From Bradyrhizobium betae (GTDB taxonomy: Bacteria; Pseudomonadota; Alphaproteobacteria; Rhizobiales; Xanthobacteraceae), in assembly GCF_004123905.1 (NCBI RefSeq), contig NZ_MZXW01000016.1, positions 1,054,001 through 1,118,000 of the forward strand: DNA of 64,000 nt, in the 5' to 3' direction. The notes under the pieces are model-generated. The model was not told the DNA's origin. It ran no database searches and was given only the letters and a program-made list of their open reading frames with translations. The position numbers and the translations under genes were made by a program. How positions within the stretch are numbered: position 1 is the first letter of the stretch; each line of letters begins with the position of its first letter. Shown here in pieces: positions 34,795-43,045 of this stretch.

Positions 34795-34950
34795 GTCATG
34801 GCCGGGCTTGTCCCGGCCATCCACGTCCTTCTAACCGCGCATCATTGTTAGCATGAGTGGCGGCCGTCGCATCTGCTCGTCCTGCGATCTTGACATCGTT
34901 GGTATGTGGCAACGAAGAACGTGGATGGCCGGGACAAGCCCGGCCATGAC
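34795..34950. repeat. Long inverted repeat between alkA-type gene and gluQ
   Basis: Arms 34795-34826 and 34919-34950 are perfect 32-base inverted copies (GTCATGGCCGGGCTTGTCCC at the outer end), 92 bases apart. Each arm contains its own small dyad GGCCGGG/CCCGGCC, so each is a copy of a common Bradyrhizobium extragenic repeat in opposite orientation. The right arm ends 12 bases before the gluQ start. Confidence 0.85.
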
Positions 34951-34962
34951 GAGATCCTTCGC

Positions 34963-35835
34963 ATGGCGCCACCCGTTTTCCGATTTGCCCCCAGCCCGAA
35001 TGGCCTCTTGCATCTCGGCCACGCTTATTCGGCGCTGCTGAACTTCGACCGCGCCCGCGAGACGGGCGGGCGGCTGTTGCTGCGGATCGAGGACATCGAC
35101 GCGACCCGCTGCCGGCCGGAGTTCGAGACGGCGATTGACGAAGACCTCGCCTGGCTCGGGATCGCCTGGGAGACGCCGGTGCGGCGGCAGTCGGAACATC
35201 TTTCCGATTATCGTGCCGCGCTGGAAAGGCTCTCCGCGCTCGGCCTCGTCTATCCCGCCTTCGAAAGCCGCGCTGAGATCGCAAGGCTGGTGGACGCGCG
35301 CGAGGCCGATGGGCTGTGGCCGCGCGATCCCGATGGCGCGCCGCTCTATCCCGGTGACGCCAAATCGTTGCCCGCGGACGAGCGGGCGCGCCTGATTGAC
35401 ACCGGCGTGCCTTACGCGCTGCGGCTCGACATGGCGGCCGCCTGCCAGCGCGTCGCCGGCCTGACCTGGAACGAGTTGGGCGAAGGGCCCGATGGCGAGC
35501 ACGGCCTCGTCCCGGCGCGGCCCGAGGCCTGGGGCGACGTCATCGTGGCGCGCAAGGAGACGCCGACCAGCTACCATTTGTCCGTCGTCGTCGACGACGC
35601 GCTTCAGGGCGTCAGCGAGGTGGTGCGGGGGCAGGACCTGTTTCACGCGACCTCGGTCCACTGCCTGCTGCAGGTCCTGCTCGGCCTGCCGCACCCCGTC
35701 TATCGCCACCACGCCCTGATTCGTGATGGCGAGGGGCGGAAGCTGTCGAAATCGAGCCGCTCGACCGGTCTGCGGGAGTTGCGCAACGCCGGTATTTCGC
35801 CCGCCGGTATCCGCCGGTTGGTGGGATTAGGCTAA
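34963..35835 (+). CDS. gluQ: Glutamyl-Q tRNA(Asp) synthetase
   Basis: 290 residues, the length of GluQ-RS (YadB), which has only the catalytic domain of glutamyl-tRNA synthetase and no anticodon-binding part. The class I motifs are FAPSPNGLLHLGHAYSALL (HIGH type) at the start and KLSKSSRS (KMSKS type) near the end. It attaches glutamate to the queuosine of tRNA(Asp). The zinc-binding Cys-x-Cys seen in E. coli is missing: the position reads VYPAFESRAEI, and no compensating cysteines follow, so this is a zinc-free variant. ATG 34963 is used; the frame upstream runs through a repeat arm. Confidence 0.9.
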   Translation: MAPPVFRFAPSPNGLLHLGHAYSALLNFDRARETGGRLLLRIEDIDATRCRPEFETAIDEDLAWLGIAWETPVRRQSEHLSDYRAALERLSALGLVYPAFESRAEIARLVDAREADGLWPRDPDGAPLYPGDAKSLPADERARLIDTGVPYALRLDMAAACQRVAGLTWNELGEGPDGEHGLVPARPEAWGDVIVARKETPTSYHLSVVVDDALQGVSEVVRGQDLFHATSVHCLLQVLLGLPHPVYRHHALIRDGEGRKLSKSSRSTGLRELRNAGISPAGIRRLVGLG

Positions 35836-35939
35836 GTTTCTCTGGGGGTTAGCAAAACACCGCCGTGACTCCGGGTGTTCCGCCGTGCCATGCTTGCCCC
35901 GAGAGCCCGGGGTTCGAAGGGGATACTTCGAAGGGAGTT

Positions 35940-37220
35940 ATGGCGGCGAAAACGCGCGCAGCGCGCACTACGCGGACGTCCAAACGAGTGGCTCGGAAGC
36001 GGTCCGGGCCAGCCGCGAAGGCGCGCAAGCGGAGCACCAAGGCGGTCGCGCCGGACGTGGTCCAGGCCGCGCTCGCCGCCTTTGCCCATGAGGTCCGCAC
36101 CCCCCTGACCGGCATTTTGGCCATCAGCGACCTGCTCGCGACCTCCGATCTCGGCGAGCGGGAGCGGCGCTGGGCCGACACCATCAAGGCCGGCGCCGAG
36201 CATCTGGCGAGCCTTGCCACCCTGTTCGTGGACGCGGCCCGAACCGGCAAGGGGACGGGCGGCAGCACGCTGCGGCAGGACTTGTTCGACCTGCGCACGC
36301 TCGCCCGCAGCGCCGGCGATTCGCTGGCCGGGCGCGCCGCGGCCAAGGGCCTCCAGGCCCAGGTCGAGATATCCGACAAGCTGCCGGGGCTCGTGGTCGG
36401 CGATCCCGTCCGCTTGCGTGCGGCGCTCGAGAACCTGATCGACAATGCCGTCAAATTCACCGAGCACGGCGGCGTGGCACTCGCGGTCGCGCCCTGGCGC
36501 CCGGCCAAAGGCAAGGACAAGGCGAAGGGCAAGGCAAGGGAGAAGAGCAGGGTGGGCGTCGCCTTCTCGATCTCCGACAGCGGCATCGGCCTGAGCATGG
36601 CCGAGATCAAGCGGCTGTTCCGCCCGTTCACCCAGGCCAATGTCACCATCGCCTCGCGCTTCGGCGGCGCCGGGCTCGGGCTGTCCTCGGTGAAGCAATT
36701 GGCGCGCGCGATGGGTGGCGATATCTCGGTCGCACTGCGCCGCGGCGGCGGCGCCACCTTCACACTGACGGTGTCGCTGGACGCGACCGGACCGGCCAGG
36801 TCCCGCAAATCGAAGGGCCAAGCCGAGGCGGATGCGGTGGCCGCGCTGCGCGTGCTCAGCGTCGAGGACAATCCGTTCGGCCGCGTCGTGCTCAACACGA
36901 TTCTGACCGAGCTCGGCCATCATGCCGAGTTCGTCGGGCGCGGCGAGGATGCGGTGAACCGGCTGGAGCGGGGCGCGTTCGACGCGGTGCTGATGGACAT
37001 GGTGCTGCCCGGCATCGACGGCGTCGAGGCGATCAGGCGGATCCGCACCATGCCGGCGCCGCTGGCTCAGATCCCCATCATCGGCGTGTCCGGCCGCGGC
37101 GAGGACGAAGCGGCCTCGCGCGAGGCCGGCGCCGACGCGTTCCTGGTCAAGCCTGTGTCTCCGCGGGCTTTAGCGACTGCGCTGCTTGAAGCGAAACGCC
37201 GTGAGGTAGCCGCGACTTGA
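35940..37220 (+). CDS. Soluble hybrid histidine kinase with basic N-terminal tail and receiver domain
   Basis: 426 residues without membrane helices. Residues 1-37 are a tail of Lys, Arg, Ala and Thr. The phospho-accepting His50 is in FAHEVRTPLTGIL, the ATP-binding domain has NLIDNAVKFTEHGG (N box), ISDSGIGLS and FGGAGLGLSSVK (G boxes), and from 303 a receiver domain follows with D353 in LMDMVLPG. A Lys-rich insert (about 187-204) interrupts the ATPase domain. The sensory input is not visible. AAGGGAG precedes ATG 35940. The 3' end overlaps the convergent BrkB-type gene by 74 bp. A histone-like tail suggests binding to DNA or polyanions, which is an inference. Confidence 0.87.
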   Translation: MAAKTRAARTTRTSKRVARKRSGPAAKARKRSTKAVAPDVVQAALAAFAHEVRTPLTGILAISDLLATSDLGERERRWADTIKAGAEHLASLATLFVDAARTGKGTGGSTLRQDLFDLRTLARSAGDSLAGRAAAKGLQAQVEISDKLPGLVVGDPVRLRAALENLIDNAVKFTEHGGVALAVAPWRPAKGKDKAKGKAREKSRVGVAFSISDSGIGLSMAEIKRLFRPFTQANVTIASRFGGAGLGLSSVKQLARAMGGDISVALRRGGGATFTLTVSLDATGPARSRKSKGQAEADAVAALRVLSVEDNPFGRVVLNTILTELGHHAEFVGRGEDAVNRLERGAFDAVLMDMVLPGIDGVEAIRRIRTMPAPLAQIPIIGVSGRGEDEAASREAGADAFLVKPVSPRALATALLEAKRREVAAT

Positions 37221-38040
37221 TGATCGCGGCGTTGAGCTCGCCGCCGTAAACGAAGATCGCGGCGATGAAATACAGAAACACCAGCGCGATGATGACCGAG
37301 GCGAGCCCCGCATACATCGTCACGTAATTGTTGGCGAAGCGCGCCAGATATTGGCCAAACACGATGCCCGAGATCAGCGACGCTACGATGGTGAAGACGA
37401 TGCCGGGCAGGATCTGGAGGAAGCCGCGCCGTCCCGCCGGCAGCCAGGCGTGCAGGATCAGCAGTGCCACGACTAGCGCGGCGACCGTGATGCCGTAGCG
37501 CAGCCAGGTGAGGATGCTCTCGTTGGACTCGACGAACAGCGGGATGTGGCGCCGCGCCGCCTCGATGAAGAGTGGGCCGAGCACGATCAGGAACGCCATC
37601 GCGAGTGCGGTGATGGCCGCGACCAGCGTGTAGGCGATCGATTCCAGCCGCAGCCAGTACCAGCGCCGCATCTCGACGACTGCGTAGGCGCGGTTGAGCG
37701 CGACGCGGAGCGCCTCGACGCCGTTAGAGGCGAAATAGACCGACAGCACCGCGCCGATCGTCAGCACGCCGGTGCGGGTGGTGGTCAGCACGTCGTGGAT
37801 CTCGCCGGAGAGCGCGTCCGCCACTTGCGTAGGCCAAACCTGAAGCAACAGACTTGCCGCCTGGTCGGCGAGTTCCTTGGAGCCGAAGAAGCCGGCCAGC
37901 GAGGTCAGCACGATCAGGAACGGGAACAGCGCCATCAGCGTCGACAGCGCGATGTGGCTGGCGATCGCCCAGCCGTCATCGGCGAGGAACGTGTAGAACG
38001 CGTCCTCTACGACGTTATAGATGGCGCGGATTGCCTTCAC
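37147..38040 (-). CDS. YihY/BrkB family inner membrane protein
   Basis: 297 residues with six or so membrane helices. The conserved start (VVEDAFYTFLADDGWAIASHIALSTLMALFPF) and the later FANNYVTMYAGLASVIIALVFLYF stretch are BrkB/YihY marks. Once called ribonuclease BN by mistake, these are membrane proteins of unknown transport or envelope function. I choose GTG 38040 with AGGGCGA upstream because family members begin near this point; TTG 38124 gives a longer, unconserved N-terminus. The last 74 bp lie antisense to the end of the histidine kinase gene. Confidence 0.78.
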   Translation of the reverse strand: MKAIRAIYNVVEDAFYTFLADDGWAIASHIALSTLMALFPFLIVLTSLAGFFGSKELADQAASLLLQVWPTQVADALSGEIHDVLTTTRTGVLTIGAVLSVYFASNGVEALRVALNRAYAVVEMRRWYWLRLESIAYTLVAAITALAMAFLIVLGPLFIEAARRHIPLFVESNESILTWLRYGITVAALVVALLILHAWLPAGRRGFLQILPGIVFTIVASLISGIVFGQYLARFANNYVTMYAGLASVIIALVFLYFIAAIFVYGGELNAAIIKSRLPHGVSLQAAQSLKPAETQA

Positions 38041-38204
38041 TGCTCGCCCTGTATTGCTCTCTCGCCCCGCAAGCAGGGAGAGACGAAGAAGGACGGTGAT
38101 GGACGCAAATCGGAAATCATCCAACTAGCTTCTGATATTATTGGCTTAAAAGCCAGATCGGGAAGGTGATAGCGGACCGGCGCTCACGGTGTTATCACCC
38201 CCCG

Positions 38205-38399
38205 ATGGCATCTCTCCTGAGCACTTTCATCCTGCCGGTGGCAGCCGGCGCCGTGGCGCTGGTGCTGCTGCTCGGCCTCATCAACATGATGCGCGGCGGC
38301 TCGCCCAACACCTCGCAGAAGCTGATGCGCTGGCGCGTGCTGCTGCAATTCGTGGCGATCGTCATTGCCATGATCGCGGTCTGGGCGATGGGGCGCTAA
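38205..38399 (+). CDS. Twin-transmembrane HIG1-domain small protein
   Basis: 64 residues: two membrane helices (FILPVAAGAVALVLLLGLIN and VLLQFVAIVIAMIAVWAM) joined by the loop MMRGGSPNTSQKLMRWRV. The loop pattern with Asn-x-x-x-x-Lys-x-Met-Arg and the following Arg is the HIG1 signature; alphaproteobacterial members are called twin transmembrane proteins and may associate with respiratory complexes. It stands 1 bp before the adenosyltransferase gene and upstream of etfBA, so a link to electron transfer is plausible but unproven. Confidence 0.75.
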   Translation: MASLLSTFILPVAAGAVALVLLLGLINMMRGGSPNTSQKLMRWRVLLQFVAIVIAMIAVWAMGR

Positions 38400-38400
38400 C

Positions 38401-38973
38401 ATGGTCGTACTCAATCGCATTTATACCAAGACCGGTGACGACGGCACGACAGCGCTGGGCTCCGGCGAGCGCCGTCCGAAATACGATCTGCGCATCGAGG
38501 CCTATGGCACCGTCGACGAGACCAACGCCGCGATCGGCGTGGTTAGGCTTCACACCCACGATATGCCCGAGTTCGATGCGATGCTCGGCCGAATCCAGAA
38601 CGATCTGTTCGATCTCGGCGCCGATCTCGCCGTGCCCGAGCGCGAGGGAAAAGCGGAACGGCTGCGCGTGGTGACAAGCCAGGTCGAGCGACTCGAGCGC
38701 GACATCGACGCGCTCAACGACAAGCTCGCCCCGCTGACCTCCTTCGTGCTGCCCGGCGGCACGCCGGCTGCCGCCTACCTCCACGTTGCCCGTACGATTT
38801 GCCGCAGGGCGGAACGCGTGATGGTGGAACTGGCGGCCCGGCCCAACGAGACCGTTGGTAGCGCTGGCATCCAGTATATGAACCGCCTGTCGGACTTCCT
38901 GTTCGTGGCCAGCCGCGCGGCTAACCACAACGGCGCCGGCGACGTGCTCTGGGTTCCGGGCCAGAATCGCTGA
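38401..38973 (+). CDS. Cob(I)yrinic acid a,c-diamide adenosyltransferase, PduO type
   Basis: 190 residues. ATP-binding N-terminal YTKTGDDGTTALGSGERRPK, then EAYGTVDETNAAIG and CRRAERVMVELA with the arginines that hold ATP: a PduO-type ATP:corrinoid adenosyltransferase forming coenzyme B12 or loading it on methylmalonyl-CoA mutase. It begins 1 bp after the HIG1-like gene. The order HIG1-like, adenosyltransferase, etfB, etfA, hydroxyacyl-CoA dehydrogenase recurs in related rhizobia as far as I recall. Confidence 0.9.
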   Translation: MVVLNRIYTKTGDDGTTALGSGERRPKYDLRIEAYGTVDETNAAIGVVRLHTHDMPEFDAMLGRIQNDLFDLGADLAVPEREGKAERLRVVTSQVERLERDIDALNDKLAPLTSFVLPGGTPAAAYLHVARTICRRAERVMVELAARPNETVGSAGIQYMNRLSDFLFVASRAANHNGAGDVLWVPGQNR

Positions 38974-38977
38974 CCCA

Positions 38978-39006
38978 TTGAGGTCGGTATTTCTAAGGTC
39001 TAAAAT
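38978..39006 (+). promoter_or_regulatory. Possible sigma-70-type promoter of etfBA
   Basis: TTGAGG at 38978-38983 and TAAAAT at 39001-39006 are separated by exactly 17 bases, 93 bases before the etfB start. It is the best such match I found by eye in this window; no experimental support. Confidence 0.45.
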
Positions 39007-39098
39007 TTGGCCCTGTCGCGCGTTGACCGGGCCGGATCAGGCCTTTAGGTTCCGCGCCAGTTGAATAACCCCTTCCCAAATTGAGTGAAAGAGGATCG

Positions 39099-39848
39099 AT
39101 GAAGGTCTTGGTGCCGGTAAAGCGGGTGGTCGATTACAACGTCAAGGTCCGCGTCAAGGGCGATGGATCGGGCGTTGAACTCGCCAACGTCAAAATGTCC
39201 ATGAACCCTTTCGATGAGATCGCGGTCGAGGAAGCGCTGCGCCTGAAGGAAGCCGGCAAGGCCACCGAGGTCGTGGTCGTGTCCATCGGACCGGCCCAGG
39301 CGTCGGAGACGATCCGCACTGGTCTGGCCATGGGCGCCGATCGCGGCATCCTGGTGAAGGTGGATGGCATCGTCGAGCCGCTCGCTGTCGCCAAGATCCT
39401 GAAGAAGATCGCCGATGAAGAGCAGCCCGGCCTGATCATTCTGGGCAAGCAGGCAATCGACGACGACTCGAACCAGACCGGCCAGATGCTGGCCGCGCTG
39501 CTCGGCTGGTCGCAGGCGACCTTCGCCTCGAAGCTCGAAGTCGAAGGCTCCGACTTCAAGGTCATCCGCGAAGTCGACGGCGGCTTGCAGACCGTGAAGC
39601 TGAAGGGACCGGCGATCGTCACTACGGACCTGCGTCTCAACGAGCCGCGCTACGCGTCGCTGCCCAACATCATGAAGGCGAAGAAGAAGCCGATCGCGGA
39701 CAAGACCGTCGCCGATTACGGCGTCGATGTTACCGCGCGCCTCGAAGTTCTCAAGACGACTGAGCCGGCGGGCCGCAAGGCCGGCGTCAAGGTCAAGGAC
39801 GTCGCCGAGCTGGTGTCGAAACTCAAGAACGAAGCCGGGGTGCTCTGA
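39099..39848 (+). CDS. etfB: Electron transfer flavoprotein subunit beta
   Basis: 249 residues. It opens [18 protein letters not shown] and carries [17 protein letters not shown] and the ETF-beta signature around [20 protein letters not shown]. With EtfA it accepts electrons from acyl-CoA dehydrogenases and passes them to ETF:quinone oxidoreductase. AGAGGA precedes ATG 39099; the earlier in-frame start at 39081 is less likely. The stop overlaps the etfA start by one base (TGATG). Confidence 0.95.
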   Translation: MKVLVPVKRVVDYNVKVRVKGDGSGVELANVKMSMNPFDEIAVEEALRLKEAGKATEVVVVSIGPAQASETIRTGLAMGADRGILVKVDGIVEPLAVAKILKKIADEEQPGLIILGKQAIDDDSNQTGQMLAALLGWSQATFASKLEVEGSDFKVIREVDGGLQTVKLKGPAIVTTDLRLNEPRYASLPNIMKAKKKPIADKTVADYGVDVTARLEVLKTTEPAGRKAGVKVKDVAELVSKLKNEAGVL

Positions 39849-40792
39849 TGCCGACGCTGCTGATTGCTGAACACGACAATGCGTCGTTGAAGGATGCGAC
39901 CAACAAGGCCCTGACTGCGGCCGCCGCACTTGGCGCTGATGTCGAGGTGCTGGTGGCTGGCCAGAACGCAAGCTCCGCGGCGGACGCCGCCGCCAAGCTC
40001 GCCGGCGTGAAGAAGGTGCTGCTCGCCAATGGCGATGCCTATGCGCACGATCTCGCCGAGCCGCTGGCCGCCCTGATCGTCTCGCTGGCGCCGTCCTATA
40101 ACGCGATCGTCGCCCCCGCGACCTCGCGTTTCAAGAACGTGATGCCGCGTGTCGCGGCGCTGCTCGATGTCATGCAGGTCTCGGAGATCACCAAGGTTGT
40201 CGCGCCCGACACCTATGAGCGTCCGATCTATGCCGGCAACGCCATCCAGACGGTGAAGTCGAAGGACGCCAAGAAGGTCATCACCGTCCGTACCTCCACC
40301 TTCGCCGCAGCCGGCGAGGGCGGCAGTGCGCCGGTCGAGGGCATCGCTGCGGCCGCCGATCCGGGCCTGTCGACCTTCGTCGGCGAGGAAGTCGCCAAGA
40401 GCGATCGTCCCGAGCTGACCTCGGCCAAGATCATCGTCTCCGGTGGCCGCGCCATGCAGAGCCGCGAGAATTTTGCCAAATATATCGAGCCGCTCGCCGA
40501 CAAGCTCGGCGCCGGCGTCGGTGCCTCGCGCGCGGCGGTGGACGCCGGCTATGCGCCGAACGACTGGCAGGTCGGCCAGACCGGCAAGGTCGTGGCCCCC
40601 GAGCTCTATGTCGCGGTGGGCATTTCCGGCGCGATCCAGCATTTGGCCGGCATGAAAGACTCCAAGGTGATCGTCGCGATCAACAAGGACGAGGACGCGC
40701 CGATCTTCCAGGTCGCCGATTACGGGCTGGTCGCCGACCTCTATCAGGCGGTTCCGGAGCTCACCGACGCGCTCGCCAAGCTCGGCAAGTAA
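39848..40792 (+). CDS. etfA: Electron transfer flavoprotein subunit alpha
   Basis: 314 residues. FAD-binding C-terminal domain with [55 protein letters not shown] and [18 protein letters not shown], the alpha-subunit signature. It forms the heterodimer with EtfB, coupled through the TGATG overlap. A textbook terminator follows, so the transcript ends before the dehydrogenase gene, which must have its own promoter or be read through. Confidence 0.95.
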   Translation: MPTLLIAEHDNASLKDATNKALTAAAALGADVEVLVAGQNASSAADAAAKLAGVKKVLLANGDAYAHDLAEPLAALIVSLAPSYNAIVAPATSRFKNVMPRVAALLDVMQVSEITKVVAPDTYERPIYAGNAIQTVKSKDAKKVITVRTSTFAAAGEGGSAPVEGIAAAADPGLSTFVGEEVAKSDRPELTSAKIIVSGGRAMQSRENFAKYIEPLADKLGAGVGASRAAVDAGYAPNDWQVGQTGKVVAPELYVAVGISGAIQHLAGMKDSKVIVAINKDEDAPIFQVADYGLVADLYQAVPELTDALAKLGK

Positions 40793-40802
40793 AAACGCGG
40801 TA

Positions 40803-40847
40803 AAAACACCGGCCGGAGTGCTACACTCCGGCCGGTGTTTCTTTTTT
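40803..40847 (+). terminator. Strong terminator after etfA
   Basis: A perfect 15-bp stem (ACACCGGCCGGAGTG / CACTCCGGCCGGTGT) with a CTA loop at 40806-40838 is followed by TTCTTTTTT. The strongest intrinsic terminator in the window. Confidence 0.92.
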
Positions 40848-40985
40848 GAGGCGTTTTCTTTGGCGTGGGGCACGCCTTCGAAGCGATCCAATCTAGGTTT
40901 CGAGCCAAGGTTCTGGTTAAATCAGATCTCCCGGCTCGGGGGATTAGGCAGGCGCGACATGCGCGCCGTTCCGGTGGATGACATT

Positions 40986-41867
40986 ATGGCGGCAGTGATC
41001 AAGAAGGTCGGCGTGATCGGCGCGGGGCAGATGGGCAACGGCATCGCGCATGTCGCGGCGCTGGCCGGCTTCGACGTGGTGCTCAACGACGTCTCGGCCG
41101 ACCGCCTCAAGTCGGGCATGGCCACCATCAACGGCAATCTGGCGCGCCAGGTCTCCAAGAAGGGCGTGACCGAGGACGACAAGGCCAAGGCGATGGCGCG
41201 CATCACGCTCGCCGAAAAGCTCGAGGGCCTCGCCGATTGCGATCTCGTGATCGAGACCGCGGTCGAGAAGGAAGAGGTCAAGCGCAAGATTTTCCACGAG
41301 CTCTGTGCAGTCCTGAAGCCTGAGGCGATCGTCGCCTCCGATACCTCCTCGATCTCGATCACGCGGCTTGCCGCCGCCACCGACCGGCCCGAGCGCTTTA
41401 TCGGCATTCACTTCATGAATCCGGTGCCGCTGATGGAGTTGGTCGAGCTGATCCGCGGCATCGCCACCGACGATTCCACCTTCGAGGCCTCCAAGGAATT
41501 CGTCGCCAAGCTCGGCAAGCAGGTCGCGGTCTCCGAGGATTTCCCGGCCTTCATCGTCAACCGCATTCTGCTGCCGATGATCAACGAGGCGATCTACACT
41601 CTGTACGAAGGCGTCGGCAACGTCGAGGCGATTGACGCTGCGATGAAGCTGGGTGCGCACCATCCGATGGGCCCGCTCGAGCTCGCCGATTTCATCGGTC
41701 TCGATACCTGCCTGTCGATCATGCAGGTGCTGCACGAAGGGCTCGCCGACTCCAAATACCGCCCGTGCCCGCTGCTGGTGAAATACGTCGAAGCCGGCTG
41801 GCTCGGCCGCAAGACCCAGCGCGGCTTCTACGACTACCGCGGCGCCAAGCCGGTTCCGACGCGGTAG
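40986..41867 (+). CDS. 3-hydroxybutyryl-CoA dehydrogenase
   Basis: 293 residues, the standard length of single-function 3-hydroxyacyl-CoA dehydrogenases. NAD site KVGVIGAGQMGNGIAHV, the catalytic His in IGIHFMNPVPLMELVE, the following NRILLPMINEAIYTL and HHPMGPLELADFIGLD. It oxidises (S)-3-hydroxybutyryl-CoA in fatty acid or polyhydroxybutyrate-related metabolism, or works in reverse. It follows etfBA as in many rhizobia and is functionally linked through beta-oxidation. ATG 40986 is preferred; starts at 40959 or further upstream would add an unconserved tail. Confidence 0.92.
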   Translation: MAAVIKKVGVIGAGQMGNGIAHVAALAGFDVVLNDVSADRLKSGMATINGNLARQVSKKGVTEDDKAKAMARITLAEKLEGLADCDLVIETAVEKEEVKRKIFHELCAVLKPEAIVASDTSSISITRLAAATDRPERFIGIHFMNPVPLMELVELIRGIATDDSTFEASKEFVAKLGKQVAVSEDFPAFIVNRILLPMINEAIYTLYEGVGNVEAIDAAMKLGAHHPMGPLELADFIGLDTCLSIMQVLHEGLADSKYRPCPLLVKYVEAGWLGRKTQRGFYDYRGAKPVPTR

Positions 41868-41876
41868 GGTAGTCTC

Positions 41877-42004
41877 GTGCCCCGGACGCTGCGCAGCGCG
41901 TCAGCGATGCGCTGCAGAGCCGGGGCCCAGAAGCAGCGTGCACGCTGAAGCATGGGTCCCGGCTCTGCGGTGCGTCACTTCGTGCCGCGCCGCGTCCGGG
42001 ACAC
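41877..42004. repeat. Extragenic palindromic repeat, GTGCCCCGGACGC type
   Basis: Outer arms 41877-41889 and 41992-42004 pair at 12 of 13 positions. Inside are further dyads (CTGCAGAGCCGGGGCCC against GGGTCCCGGCTCTGCGG). It fills most of the gap between the dehydrogenase gene and the small motility protein gene and is typical of Bradyrhizobium intergenic repeats. Confidence 0.75.
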
Positions 42005-42087
42005 GGACAAGGCCCCCCGGCACTGTGACAATTCATGTCGCGTTAACCCATCCGCCCTAGGTTGCGACCGGTAAGAGGGTTTGCGTA

Positions 42088-42282
42088 ATGGACATGATGG
42101 CGATGGTCAGCACCATGCTGGCCGCTCAGCAAGGCGCGCTGCAGTCGAATATCTCGGCGACGCTGATGAAGCAGAACGCGGACGCGGAGAAATCCACCGT
42201 CCTGACCCTGCTCGGCGCCGGTCAGCCCTCGCTCGCCAATGTCGGCGCGGGCGTCGGCGGCAACCTCAATATCTCAGCCTAA
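42088..42282 (+). CDS. YjfB-like putative motility protein
   Basis: 64 residues: MVSTMLAAQQGALQSNISATLMKQNADAEKS pattern followed by a Gly/Ala-rich tail (GAGQPSLANVGAGVGGNLN). It resembles the YjfB putative-motility family, small proteins found near or apart from flagellar genes. Start ATG 42088 has AAGAGGG upstream. It ends tail-to-tail with tlpA, overlapping by 4 bases. No flagellar gene is near, so the role is uncertain. Confidence 0.65.
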   Translation: MDMMAMVSTMLAAQQGALQSNISATLMKQNADAEKSTVLTLLGAGQPSLANVGAGVGGNLNISA

Positions 42283-42944
42283 AACGACGCGGCGGCCTTG
42301 CCTGTCGCGGCCCGGATCAGCTTGAGCGCATCCTCGCTCGCCCATTCAGCCGGCCCCGCGATCGTCGCGATCTCGCACCCTTGCGGGTCGACCAGCACCG
42401 AGGTCGGCATGCCAAGGGCCCGGCCTATGGCCTTAAGATCCTGGAAAACCTTGGCTTTCTGATCGTTGAAATAGCCGAGCCGGGTCAGATTGGCCTCTTT
42501 CAGGAAGGTCTTGGGCTTCTCGGGGTCCCGGGTGTCGATATTGATCGCCACCACCTCGAAATTCGGGCCCGACAGCTTGCCCTGGAGCTCGTCCAGCGCC
42601 GGCATCTCCTTCCGGCACGGCACGCACCAGGTGGCCCAGAGGTTCACCAGCAGCGTCTTGCCGCGGAAGTCCGACAGCTTTTTCGGCTTGCCGTCGGAAT
42701 CCTCGAAAGTGAGGTCCGGCAGCTTCAGCGGGGCGCTCGCCATGGTCAGCGCCGCCATCTCGCCATGGGCGAGCGGGCCGATCCTCGAGGCCGTCGCCAC
42801 CGCCGGCTTGCAGGTCGGATCGCCTGAGGGAGCCCGGCTCAGGCCCAGCCCGTACAGCGCGGCGAAGCCCGCCAGCCCGCCGACCACCACTGTGGCGATG
42901 ACAAGGGGGATCCGGCGCGTGGCGGAGGGCTTCTGGTCGAGCAT
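42279..42944 (-). CDS. tlpA: Thiol:disulfide interchange protein TlpA
   Basis: 221 residues. N-terminal membrane anchor ([24 protein letters not shown]), then a periplasmic thioredoxin-like domain with [22 protein letters not shown] (active-site CVPC) and [16 protein letters not shown]. It matches Bradyrhizobium japonicum TlpA closely as I remember it; that protein reduces the copper-binding Cys pairs of ScoI and cytochrome oxidase subunit II during CuA assembly. ATG 42944 gives the published length; ATG 42956 adds four residues. It is divergent from argH, as in that species. Confidence 0.95.
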   Translation of the reverse strand: MLDQKPSATRRIPLVIATVVVGGLAGFAALYGLGLSRAPSGDPTCKPAVATASRIGPLAHGEMAALTMASAPLKLPDLTFEDSDGKPKKLSDFRGKTLLVNLWATWCVPCRKEMPALDELQGKLSGPNFEVVAINIDTRDPEKPKTFLKEANLTRLGYFNDQKAKVFQDLKAIGRALGMPTSVLVDPQGCEIATIAGPAEWASEDALKLIRAATGKAAASF

Positions 42945-43045
42945 ATCGTTTGTCATCCGGTCGCAGATATGGCTATCAGAGGCCTCTTAATACGGCTGGC
43001 TGCGGCCAGCAAATGTGCGGCAAGGCAAGGCGTGAGCAGGGGATC

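Noticed and set aside
34906..34962. N-terminal extension of gluQ (VDGRDKPGHDE-like)
   Set aside because: This peptide is translation of an extragenic palindromic repeat and precedes the conserved start of the enzyme.
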